From: DATEZO01 sp035255485
GTDB taxonomy: Bacteria; Pseudomonadota; Gammaproteobacteria; Burkholderiales; Burkholderiaceae_D
Assembly (NCBI GenBank): GCA_035255485.1
Contig: DATEZO010000215.1
Location: 1 to 39,591, forward strand
Length of the DNA stretch: 39,591 nucleotides
Reading direction: 5' to 3'
Part shown: piece after piece, positions 15,876 to 24,466 of the stretch
Layout of the letters: every line of letters begins with the position of its first letter
How positions within the stretch are numbered: the first letter of the stretch is position 1
Translations under genes and position numbers: made by a program
The notes under the pieces: model-generated
Told to the model about the DNA's origin: nothing
The model's database searches: none
What the model saw: the letters and a program-made list of their open reading frames with translations, nothing else

Positions 15876-18800
15876 ATGATTACCCCTTTAAGCTTTTCGC
15901 CACAAGGCGCACCGGACAGTTTCGATGCGGGACCATTGTCATGGGTGATGGGAGAGATTCGTGAGGCACTTGCCTGCTCCAAAACATCCTTGCACGAGTC
16001 GATAACGCTGAACGCAGAAATGCGATCCACTGCAATGCGTCATGCGAAAGCGCATCTCCATCAGGCGCACGGTGCGTTGCAGATGGTAGATATTGATGGC
16101 GTGACGATCATTACCGAAGCTGTTGAAGATCTGTTCGATCGTATCGGATCGGGGCAACTGGAATTGACTGCGGATATTGTCCAGGGAATCGACAATGCAT
16201 ACCATGCGTTGATTGAATATCTGGAAGAGTTATTGTCGGGTGTTCCGCACCAGCCTATCCGTTTATTTCCTTACTATCGTACTCTCATGGAAGCGAGGGG
16301 CGCGGAGCGGATTCATCCTGCAGATTTATTTTTTCCAAATCTGGCAATCAGGCCGCAATTACTGCCATCGCAACCTAAAAATGGCACCGTTGAGTATGCT
16401 GGTCTGCGCAAGCGTTTTGAACGGGCGCTTTTGGCCTATCTTAAAAACACCGAAGAGAGCACGAGAAACGTTCACGCGTCGGCCATGCGAGACATCATCG
16501 CCGAAATCGAGCAGGCGCAATCCAATCCGCATTCCCGGGCTTTTTGGTGGGTAATGCATGGTTTTGCAGAAGCGGTTACATCCGGTCAGGTTGCCAACGA
16601 AATCTATATCAAGCAATTGTTCGCGCGCATCAATTTACAGTTGCGACGCTTGAGCGAGGGCTCAACAAGCATTGCCGAGCGCGTGTTGCACGATGCGCTG
16701 TTTTTCATCGCAGGCGTCGAAAACCCCTCATCGCGGGTATCGCAGATCAAGGCTGCATATCAAATGGATGGCGCCATTCCCACGGATTACCAGAAAAGAC
16801 GCTACGGCCAGATTGATGTTGATGCGTTGGTGATTGCGAAAGAACGTCTGGCGCAAGCAAAGAATATCTGGAACCGTATTGCGGCGGGTGACCTCAGTGC
16901 AGCCCAGTCGTTTGAGCAGGAAATGACGAGCCTTGCCGATGTGTGCGCGAGATTGAACTCGCCTTCTTTGTCGAAATTGTTGCGGGAATTGAATGGCATC
17001 GCCCGTCACGCGGCGCATGCAGATCCGGGAGACAGCATCTGCTTGGAAATGGCAACCAGCCTGTTGTTCATTGAAAATGCATTGAACGACATTTCCCGGT
17101 TGCCGGAAGATTTTCCTGCACGTGCCGATGCCATCACTGCGAGATTGCTATCAATCGTATCGGGTGAGCAGCCTGCTGAATCGGCGCAGTGGCTGGATGA
17201 TATGTCGCGACAGGCACGGCACCGGCAGACAATGATGACGCTTGCCGCTGAAATGCAGTCAAACCTGCGTCAGATCGAGAAAATACTGGATGAGTATTTC
17301 AATGATCCGTCGCAACGTGCAGGGATCAATCAGATCGGGCCGATTTTGCATCAAATCGAAGGTGCGCTGGCGGTTCTGGATCAAGACGATGCAATGCGCG
17401 CAGTACAGCATACGCAAGCAGCGATCATGCGGTTTGCTGAGGTTGACGCGCTGCCGGAACGCTCTGAATTCGAGCAGGTGGCGCGCAATATAGGGGCGCT
17501 CAGCTTTTTTATCGAGGCTCTGCAGCTGGATTCCGCAGGCGCGAAACGGTATTTCTTGTTTGACCCGGAGCAAGGTATATTTCACGCCAGGCTGATTGAG
17601 AAAAATGCTGACGTATCGCAGAGCTCGGACCGCGGGGAGGATCTTGGTATCGAACTGATAGCGGGGTCCGATGTCGGTAATGCCGGTTTCGAAACAGTGG
17701 CTTCCACCGCACAGGATGCGTCGACGGTAGAAAAAGAACTCGCTTACCATCAACAGCAGTCAGCCGAACTCGCGACTTCCCTCTCGGCGGAACCTGAGAA
17801 TGCGATGCTGCAAATGCAGCTTGAGGAATCGCTCGAGCAAGTTCGGCGCGATGCAACGCTGGTTGATAATCCTGAAGTGAATGATCGTGCGCAGGCAGCG
17901 ATTGCCATGTTGCGCCATCCGGATTTCAACGCTTCACAAAATACAGTGGCGGAGATCATGCTGCCCGCAGCAGCGCCTGTGCAGGCATCCGGACAAGCGC
18001 TCATGCCGTCGCCTGCACCGGTGAGCGATGAGGCGATTGATGCGGAATTGCTCGAGATTTTTCTATCGGAAGCCGAGGAGGTATTGACTTGCGTTACAGA
18101 GACGACGTGCCAGTCGCGCAGCGAGCCGTATAACCAAGACCATTTGACGACACTGCGCCGCTCCTTTCATACACTTAAAGGTAGCAGCCGCATGGTGGGG
18201 CTGAGTACTTTTGGCGAAGCTGCGTGGAGCATTGAGCAAGTACTGAATCTTCGGCTTTCTGAAGCGCGTGCAGGCGATTCGGAATTTTACATGCTGCTCG
18301 ATACCGCGGCTGCGGAGCTTGGCGAATGGGTGCAGGAACTGAACCAGCATGGTCGGTCGGACCGGACTGCGGCCGCATTGATCAGTGCTGCTGAACGCGT
18401 GAAATCAGGAGGATTGCCTTCCCAGGAAGAGCCGAAACCGGCAGCACTCCTGGGGAGCGGCGTGGCAGAGATAAAAGAAGCGCCACAACCGGTGGACATG
18501 CAGGATCAAGCGCCGTCTGTCGTCGTGGATGCAGACGTTGCGGGGCAGGATGTCGCAGCGGAGATGGATGCGGACATACTTGAAACTTCGCCTGCATTTT
18601 CGGAACCTGAGGAAATAGTTCTTTCGGATGCGGCGCTGAGCTCCCTGCGTAATGGCGATATTTCTGCCAGTGTAATGGAGGAGCAAGACGCTGAACTGCC
18701 AGTCGGCGACATGTCGACAGCCGGACCACAGGTGATGCCTGTGGCGGAAGTCATCGACTTTCCTGTGGCGATTCCATCGCAGGACAGGCACGATGACAAT

Positions 18801-21800
18801 GTTAAGCAAATTGGCGATCTGCAGATTAGTGTTCCGCTACATACGATTTATCTGGCGGAAACCGATGAATTGACCCGGCTTTTGTCGCATGACATTGCTG
18901 AATGGAGGCATGAACCGGGCCGGCGCGTAAATATCCATGCTGTACATGCGGCGCATTCACTCGCAGGAAGTTCTGCCACCGTTGGATTCTGGCATTTACA
19001 GGAAATTGCACACGCACTTGAAATGATTCTGCAGTACCTCGCTCGCAAACCAGTAAAACTTCAGCCCGACGACTTTAGCACCATGGAACATGCGATTGAC
19101 CGCATCAAATTCATGCTGCAGTTGTTTGCGCTTGGCGAGATGCCGGATCGCGAACCGCATCAGGTGGCGATACTGGAAAATCTGTTGCGCCAGATCGATA
19201 CCCAGTTGGATCTTCCGCAAGCCGCCCCCGAAGATATATTGCACGAAGTTGGTGCGAGTGCTGCAACCGGCATCGAGATGCCCGTGCTGCACGAGCCTTT
19301 GCCCGAAGCGGTATCTGAATCAGCCTTGGAGCCCGGGCCCGACCCGGCACTCGAACTAGGCAGCCCGGATATATTGCCGCAGCCCACTGCTACTGCGGTG
19401 TTTGCCGAGCCTGCCAATAAAGCCGGCTCCGCAATCACTCAGGCAATTGGCCACAATGACGAGTTGGACGCCGATTTGCTGCCGGTTTTTCTTGAAGAAG
19501 CGCGCGACATGCTTCCGCAGATCGGGCAGTCATTGCGCGCATGGCAGCAAAAGCCTGACGACAAGGATGCCCCACAATCCTTGTTGCGCCAGCTTCATAC
19601 TATCAAGGGAAGTGCGCGCATGGCCGGTGCGATGGCGTTGGGCCAGCACATGCATGAGATGGAGACGCGCATCGAGCAAATTACTCGGCTGGGTATTCCG
19701 TCAACGCAAGCGTTTGACGATTTACTCGCGCGGCATGACCACGGTCTGTACATGTTCGAGCAATTGCAGAACCCGCAAGCCCCGAGTCGTATTCCCGACG
19801 CCAGTACGGAATCTCAAAGCGATTCTCAAGGCAGCGATGCAGGCGGCAACATGGCTCCGAGCGAAATGGTTGTGTTGCCGCTATTGATGCCGATGCAGCA
19901 TGGCGAGAATGTCGTGTCTAGAATTGCTCCGCAGCAGGCGCCTTCCACGCCGGTATCACCAGCGCCGCTGGTTCGGGTGCGCGCCGATATTCTTGACCGG
20001 CTGGTCAATCAGGCCGGTGAAGTCTCGATTTCACGCTCGAAGCTCGAAACCGAGGTGGGAACGCTGCGCCAATCCTTGTCCGAACTGAATGAAAATGTGG
20101 CGCGCCTGCGTGACCAGTTACGCGAAATTGAAATGCAGGCCGAATCGCAGATCACTTCACGCATGGCGCAATCCGCCGATCGCGAATTCGATCCTCTGGA
20201 ATTCGATCGCTTTACGCGCCTGCAGGAATTGACCCGGATGATGGCAGAAAGCGTCAATGACGTTGGTTCGGTGCAGCAGAACCTGACGCGCACCATCGAT
20301 AACGCCAGCACCGATTTGACAGTACAGGCGCGTCTGACACGTGATTTGCAGCAAGATCTGATGCGTGTGCGCATGGTGCAGTTTGCGAGTATTTCCGAAC
20401 GTTTATATCGTGTCACACGCCAGGCGGCGAAAGAGGTCAACAAGCGCGTCAATCTGGATATTCGCGGCAGTGCAGTCGAAATTGATCGTGGTGTGCTGGA
20501 AAAAATGGTTGGTCCGTTCGAGCACCTGCTGCGGAATGCCATCGTGCATGGCATCGAATCGCGTGAAGAGCGGCAGGCGGCAGGCAAGCATGAAATTGGC
20601 GAGTTGCGGGTTGAAATTCGGCAGGAAGGCAATGAAGTGGCAATCCAGTTCGCCGACGATGGGCAAGGCCTGAACCTGGACAACATTCGCAACAAGGCCA
20701 AGGCAATCGGATTGCTTACGGATGATACGCAGATGTCCGATTCGGAAGTCACGGATTTGATTTTTCATTCAGGGTTTTCAACGGCGAACGAGGTTACCGA
20801 ACTCGCCGGGCGCGGCATCGGCATGGATGTCGTGCGTTCCGAGGCGGCAGTGCTTGGCGGACGCGTATCGACCTTTACCGAGCCGGGCAAGGGCGTGCGT
20901 TTCACGATTCATTTGCCACTGACGCTGGCGGTGACGCAGGTGGTGCTGCTGTCCGTTGGCAACAAGACTTTTGCGGTTCCTTCCGTACTGGTTGAGCAGG
21001 TGCAGCAACTCAAGGCTAACGCGCTGGCGAGCGCCTATAACGATGGCGCGGTGCTATGGCAAGGCCAGCGCGTCCCGCTGTATTATTTGCCAGCATTGCT
21101 CGATGATGCGAACACGGTTCCCGTTTCACAACAGTATTCGCCGATCATCATTCTGAAAAGCGGCAATGATCGCGTTGCAATCCATATTGACGAAATACAA
21201 GGCAACCGCGAGGTTGTCGTCAAAAATATCGGTCCGCAGCTGGCGCGCATGATGGGCATTGCCGGTGCCACCGTGCTGGGTTCCGGTGATATCGTGTTGA
21301 TTTTGAATCCCGTACCGCTGGCGCAACGCGCTGCGCAGGGGCATGTTCGTGCGCCGCGCATACTGGCGGCCGATGCGCAAGACACGATGGGTGCAGTTGC
21401 CGAGATGGCGACTGCCGATTCGGCTGATGCGGTCATAGAGCCGGTGCAGGGCATGCGTACCCAACGCATTGTCATGGTAGTCGACGATTCGCTTACCGTA
21501 CGCCGCGTGACACAGCGGCTGCTTGCTCGCGAAGGCTATCAGGTCGTGCTCGCCAAAGACGGTGTCGATGCGCTCGAGCATTTGCAGTCGGTGACGCCTG
21601 ACGTGATGCTGGTCGATATCGAGATGCCGCGCATGGATGGTTTTGATCTGACGCGCAATCTGCGCAACGATGAGCGAACCCGTCATATACCGATCATCAT
21701 GATTACCTCGCGTACCGCAGCCAAGCATCGCAACTACGCACTGGAGCTGGGCGTCAATGAATATCTTGGCAAGCCATATCAGGAAGAGGCGTTGCTTGGT

Positions 21801-21845
21801 TTGATTGCCGGATTTATTGGGAAAGAGGCGTTGATTACAGGATGA
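15876..21845 (+). CDS. chpA: Giant hybrid chemotaxis histidine kinase ChpA/PilL
   Basis: The 1989-residue product is the CheA-like kinase that phosphorylates PilG and PilH to control type IV pilus twitching. Domains in order: an N-terminal Hpt-like helical region (AHGALQMVDIDGV, H65), a long helical linker, canonical Hpt domains with FHTLKGSSRM (H765), AHSLAGSSATV (H1027) and LHTIKGSARM (H1241), acidic linkers, then a CheA dimerisation segment. The HATPase core follows (FEHLLRNAIVHGIESREER with H1550, FADDGQGLNL, AGRGIGMDVVRSE), then a CheW-like domain (LTLAVTQVVLLSVGNKTF) and a C-terminal receiver (VDDSLTVRRVT, D1914 in LVDIEMPRMDGF, GKPY lysine). The ATG at 15876 with GAGG five bases upstream is preferred to a TTG at 15822. 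Neither a pilK-like methyltransferase nor a chpB-like methylesterase gene follows. Confidence 0.95.
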   Translation: MITPLSFSPQGAPDSFDAGPLSWVMGEIREALACSKTSLHESITLNAEMRSTAMRHAKAHLHQAHGALQMVDIDGVTIITEAVEDLFDRIGSGQLELTADIVQGIDNAYHALIEYLEELLSGVPHQPIRLFPYYRTLMEARGAERIHPADLFFPNLAIRPQLLPSQPKNGTVEYAGLRKRFERALLAYLKNTEESTRNVHASAMRDIIAEIEQAQSNPHSRAFWWVMHGFAEAVTSGQVANEIYIKQLFARINLQLRRLSEGSTSIAERVLHDALFFIAGVENPSSRVSQIKAAYQMDGAIPTDYQKRRYGQIDVDALVIAKERLAQAKNIWNRIAAGDLSAAQSFEQEMTSLADVCARLNSPSLSKLLRELNGIARHAAHADPGDSICLEMATSLLFIENALNDISRLPEDFPARADAITARLLSIVSGEQPAESAQWLDDMSRQARHRQTMMTLAAEMQSNLRQIEKILDEYFNDPSQRAGINQIGPILHQIEGALAVLDQDDAMRAVQHTQAAIMRFAEVDALPERSEFEQVARNIGALSFFIEALQLDSAGAKRYFLFDPEQGIFHARLIEKNADVSQSSDRGEDLGIELIAGSDVGNAGFETVASTAQDASTVEKELAYHQQQSAELATSLSAEPENAMLQMQLEESLEQVRRDATLVDNPEVNDRAQAAIAMLRHPDFNASQNTVAEIMLPAAAPVQASGQALMPSPAPVSDEAIDAELLEIFLSEAEEVLTCVTETTCQSRSEPYNQDHLTTLRRSFHTLKGSSRMVGLSTFGEAAWSIEQVLNLRLSEARAGDSEFYMLLDTAAAELGEWVQELNQHGRSDRTAAALISAAERVKSGGLPSQEEPKPAALLGSGVAEIKEAPQPVDMQDQAPSVVVDADVAGQDVAAEMDADILETSPAFSEPEEIVLSDAALSSLRNGDISASVMEEQDAELPVGDMSTAGPQVMPVAEVIDFPVAIPSQDRHDDNVKQIGDLQISVPLHTIYLAETDELTRLLSHDIAEWRHEPGRRVNIHAVHAAHSLAGSSATVGFWHLQEIAHALEMILQYLARKPVKLQPDDFSTMEHAIDRIKFMLQLFALGEMPDREPHQVAILENLLRQIDTQLDLPQAAPEDILHEVGASAATGIEMPVLHEPLPEAVSESALEPGPDPALELGSPDILPQPTATAVFAEPANKAGSAITQAIGHNDELDADLLPVFLEEARDMLPQIGQSLRAWQQKPDDKDAPQSLLRQLHTIKGSARMAGAMALGQHMHEMETRIEQITRLGIPSTQAFDDLLARHDHGLYMFEQLQNPQAPSRIPDASTESQSDSQGSDAGGNMAPSEMVVLPLLMPMQHGENVVSRIAPQQAPSTPVSPAPLVRVRADILDRLVNQAGEVSISRSKLETEVGTLRQSLSELNENVARLRDQLREIEMQAESQITSRMAQSADREFDPLEFDRFTRLQELTRMMAESVNDVGSVQQNLTRTIDNASTDLTVQARLTRDLQQDLMRVRMVQFASISERLYRVTRQAAKEVNKRVNLDIRGSAVEIDRGVLEKMVGPFEHLLRNAIVHGIESREERQAAGKHEIGELRVEIRQEGNEVAIQFADDGQGLNLDNIRNKAKAIGLLTDDTQMSDSEVTDLIFHSGFSTANEVTELAGRGIGMDVVRSEAAVLGGRVSTFTEPGKGVRFTIHLPLTLAVTQVVLLSVGNKTFAVPSVLVEQVQQLKANALASAYNDGAVLWQGQRVPLYYLPALLDDANTVPVSQQYSPIIILKSGNDRVAIHIDEIQGNREVVVKNIGPQLARMMGIAGATVLGSGDIVLILNPVPLAQRAAQGHVRAPRILAADAQDTMGAVAEMATADSADAVIEPVQGMRTQRIVMVVDDSLTVRRVTQRLLAREGYQVVLAKDGVDALEHLQSVTPDVMLVDIEMPRMDGFDLTRNLRNDERTRHIPIIMITSRTAAKHRNYALELGVNEYLGKPYQEEALLGLIAGFIGKEALITG

Positions 21846-21952
21846 CCCATTTGAAAATGAGCTGCATTATTCATGTAAGCCGATTCATGAAAACGTATGC
21901 GGATTGAAGCGCCAAAATGGGCGGTGTCGGTAAAACTGCTAAAATAGCCGCC

Positions 21953-22615
21953 ATGATGAAGCACAGCAAGACTCGTAAATTTCCTTTCGGTTCCGAGGCG
22001 CCCCGGGAGATGTCGAATTTTCCCGCGACAGCTGCGGAGGCCTCTTTTCTGGAACTGGACCTGACCAATCATTTCCTGATTGCGATGCCGTCCATGCTGG
22101 ATCCTGTATTCGGCGGCACCGTCATTTATCTGTGCGAACACAATGCCGATGGCGCCCTGGGCGTAATCATCAACAAGCAAACAGACATGATGATGGATGT
22201 GCTGCTCGACCGCGTTGATCTGCAGCCTTGCATCACGTCGCGTGTGCAAATCGGCCAGACTCCGGTCATGTTCGGCGGGCCGGTACAGATCGAACGCGGC
22301 TTCGTGCTGCACACACCGGGCAATCAATTTTCGTCGACGATGAAAGTAACCGATGATGTCGCATTGACCACGTCGAAAGATGTGCTCGAAGCGGTGGCGG
22401 AAGGGAATGGCCCGCAACGCATTCTCGTGATGCTGGGTTGCGCCGGATGGGGTGCAGGACAGCTGGAGCAGGAGATCGGGCGCAACGGCTGGCTGACTGT
22501 GCGTGCCGACCCGGAGCTGATTTTCGCTACCCCGATTGAAGAACGGTTTGCCGCGGCAATGAGGTTGCTGGGAATTGATCCGGCAATGCTGGCCGGGCAG
22601 GCCGGCCATGCGTAA
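21953..22615 (+). CDS. algH: YqgE/AlgH family protein (UPF0301)
   Basis: The product belongs to the YqgE/AlgH family, a conserved small-protein family of uncertain biochemical role; algH was named for an effect on alginate expression in Pseudomonas. The core starts DLTNHFLIAMPSMLDPVFGGTVIYLCEHN, a diagnostic block, followed by GALGVIINK, VMFGGPVQIERGFVLHTP, ALTTSKDVLEAVA and GCAGWGAGQLEQEI. From the ATG at 21953 the protein is 220 residues, about 30 longer than usual; starts at 21956 or 22010 are possible, and the first 45 residues show no family similarity. It opens the ruvX-pyrR-pyrB-pyrC' cluster, 12 bases before ruvX; yqgE-ruvX adjacency is widespread. Confidence 0.93.
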   Translation: MMKHSKTRKFPFGSEAPREMSNFPATAAEASFLELDLTNHFLIAMPSMLDPVFGGTVIYLCEHNADGALGVIINKQTDMMMDVLLDRVDLQPCITSRVQIGQTPVMFGGPVQIERGFVLHTPGNQFSSTMKVTDDVALTTSKDVLEAVAEGNGPQRILVMLGCAGWGAGQLEQEIGRNGWLTVRADPELIFATPIEERFAAAMRLLGIDPAMLAGQAGHA

Positions 22616-22627
22616 CAGGATGGTCTG

Positions 22628-23017
22628 GTGGAAACCGTGCTGGGCTTCGATTTCGGCTTGAAACGCATCGGCGTCGCTGTCGGCAACACTCTGATCAGGC
22701 AGGCCCAGCCGCTTGTTATTATCAATACCGCCACCAATGACGCCAAATTCGCCGCGATTGCCGCGCTTATCGAGGAATGGCAGCCGCGACAATGCGTAGT
22801 CGGCCTGCCGCGCCATCCGGATGGCGCCGAGCATGAAATGACGATACGCTGTCGACGCTTTGCGAATCAGTTGCACGGGCGCTTTGGCGTCACGCCGATT
22901 CTGGTGGATGAGCGCTATTCTTCCGCTGTCATCCCACATCAACGCGGGGACCTGATCGATGCGCAGGCCGCCGCCATCATTTTGCAACAATATTTCGATG
23001 AATACACCGAGCTCTGA
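22628..23017 (+). CDS. ruvX: Putative Holliday junction resolvase-fold protein RuvX/YqgF
   Basis: RuvX (YqgF) has an RNase H-like fold and is implicated in 16S rRNA 5' processing in E. coli and in Holliday-junction-like nuclease activity in other bacteria. The 129-residue product shows the three acidic motifs: FDFGLKRIGVAVGN at 7-20 (D8), CVVGLPRHPDGAEHEMT in the middle, and VDERYSSAVIP with the terminal DAQAAAIILQQYFDE. The start is GTG at 22628 with AGGAT about seven bases upstream, 12 bases after algH. Its 3' end overlaps the pyrR start by 20 bases, which indicates coupled translation. Confidence 0.94.
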   Translation: METVLGFDFGLKRIGVAVGNTLIRQAQPLVIINTATNDAKFAAIAALIEEWQPRQCVVGLPRHPDGAEHEMTIRCRRFANQLHGRFGVTPILVDERYSSAVIPHQRGDLIDAQAAAIILQQYFDEYTEL

Positions 23018-23510
23018 ACTCGATGCCGAAGCGCTGTATCAGACGCTGGCGCAACAAGTGAAAAACGGCCTGGCAAGCGTCGACAGGGCTGCCATCGTCG
23101 GCATCTACTCCGGCGGCGCATGGCTGGCTGAACGGCTGGCGGCAGAACTGCAACTCAAGGATCGCCTCGGTTTCATTGATGTCTCGTTTTATCGGGATGA
23201 TTATGCGGAAAAAGGTCTGCACGCCGCAGTAAAGCCGAGCCAGATTCCATTTGAAGTGGACGGCGCGACCGTCGTGCTGGTCGACGATGTGCTATACACC
23301 GGCCGCACCACGCGCGCCGCCATTAATGAACTGTTCGACTATGGCCGCCCGGCGCGCATCATGCTGGCGGCACTGGTGGATCGCGGCGGCCGCGAGCTGC
23401 CGATCGCCGCCGACTTTGTGGCCAGTGCCATCACGCTCTCCGAACACCAGCAACTGGTGCTGCAACGCGCCGACGACGGCCGCTTTTCTCTCACGATAGA
23501 CCATGCTTAA
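22998..23510 (+). CDS. pyrR: Pyrimidine operon regulator / uracil phosphoribosyltransferase PyrR
   Basis: The 170-residue product is a PyrR-family type I phosphoribosyltransferase. In Gram-positive bacteria PyrR is an RNA-binding attenuation regulator with uracil phosphoribosyltransferase activity; in pseudomonads a PyrR homologue encoded next to pyrB has a regulatory role. The PRPP loop VVLVDDVLYTGRTTRAA lies at 92-108, with IVGIYSGGAWLAERLA upstream, GFIDVSFYRDDYAEK with the flexible loop, and LAALVDRGGRELPI downstream. The ATG at 22998 gives the family length; it overlaps the end of ruvX by 20 bases. Its stop overlaps the pyrB start by 8 bases. I see no pyr-type attenuator in the overlapping junctions, so any target would lie upstream of algH or be protein- or DNA-mediated. 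Confidence 0.94.
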   Translation: MNTPSSELDAEALYQTLAQQVKNGLASVDRAAIVGIYSGGAWLAERLAAELQLKDRLGFIDVSFYRDDYAEKGLHAAVKPSQIPFEVDGATVVLVDDVLYTGRTTRAAINELFDYGRPARIMLAALVDRGGRELPIAADFVASAITLSEHQQLVLQRADDGRFSLTIDHA

Positions 23511-24462
23511 TCCGCAACTCAACAAACACGGCGAACTGCAACACCTGCTCACGATTGATGGACTTCCGAAGCCGGTCATCACGCACATTCTCGACACCGC
23601 TTCCTCGTTTGTCAGCATCGGCGACCGCGAAGTGAAAAAGGTGCCGCTGATGCGCGGCAAGAGCGTGTTCAATCTGTTTTTCGAGAATTCGACGCGCACC
23701 CGCACCACTTTCGAGATCGCATCGAAGCGCTTGTCGGCCGACGTGATCAACCTGAATATCTCCGCTTCCAGCGCGAGCAAGGGCGAATCGCTGCTCGACA
23801 CGATCGACAACCTGTCCGCGATGCATGCCGACATGTTCGTGGTGCGCCATTCGCAGTCCGGCGCGCCCTACCTGATTGCGAAGCATCTGATCGACACGAA
23901 CCAGCCGCATGTGCATGTGGTCAACGCCGGTGACGGCCGCCATGCGCATCCGACACAGGGCTTGCTGGACATGTACACGATCCGGCACTACAAGAAGGAT
24001 TTCACCAAGTTGACCGTGGCGATTGTCGGCGACATCCTGCACAGCCGGGTCGCGCGTTCCGACATTCATGCGCTGACCACGCTCGGCGTGCCGGAAGTGC
24101 GCGCGATCGGACCACAAACCCTGCTTCCCACCGGTCTGGAACAGATGGGCGTGCGCGTCTTCACCGACATCACGGAAGGGTTGAAAGATGTCGATGTCAT
24201 TATCATGCTGCGTCTGCAGAACGAGCGCATGGGCGGCGCGCTGCTGCCTTCCGCGCAGGAATTCTTCAAAAGCTACGGGCTGACTGCGGAGCGCCTGGCG
24301 CTGGCCCGGCCGGATGCGATCGTCATGCATCCCGGGCCGATGAATCGCGGGGTCGAGATCGACTCGGCGGTGGCCGATGGCGTCCAGGCGGTGATTCTGC
24401 CGCAGGTGACGTTCGGCATTGCGGTGCGCATGGCGGTAATGAGTATTTTGGCAGGGAACTGA
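23503..24462 (+). CDS. pyrB: Aspartate carbamoyltransferase catalytic chain
   Basis: PyrB condenses carbamoyl phosphate with aspartate, the first committed step of pyrimidine synthesis. The 319-residue product contains the carbamoyl-phosphate-binding STRTRT motif at 63-68 (in FFENSTRTRTTFE), the conserved loop segment SASKGESLLDTIDNL, RHSQSGAPYL, the HPTQ motif in HAHPTQGLLDMY, the IVGDILHSRVARS strand, and MLRLQNERM near the aspartate-binding loop. The last block MHPGPMNRGVEID is also typical. The start ATG lies inside the end of pyrR, and pyrC' begins after four bases. The length and context fit the class that forms a dodecamer with a PyrC-like partner instead of a PyrI regulatory chain. 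Confidence 0.97.
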   Translation: MLNPQLNKHGELQHLLTIDGLPKPVITHILDTASSFVSIGDREVKKVPLMRGKSVFNLFFENSTRTRTTFEIASKRLSADVINLNISASSASKGESLLDTIDNLSAMHADMFVVRHSQSGAPYLIAKHLIDTNQPHVHVVNAGDGRHAHPTQGLLDMYTIRHYKKDFTKLTVAIVGDILHSRVARSDIHALTTLGVPEVRAIGPQTLLPTGLEQMGVRVFTDITEGLKDVDVIIMLRLQNERMGGALLPSAQEFFKSYGLTAERLALARPDAIVMHPGPMNRGVEIDSAVADGVQAVILPQVTFGIAVRMAVMSILAGN

Positions 24463-24466
24463 AGCA

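Noticed and set aside
21779..22990. 403-codon open frame on the minus strand across algH and ruvX
   Set aside because: It lies antisense to two well-supported genes, has no family resemblance, and its length is explained by the codon usage of the GC-rich plus-strand genes.
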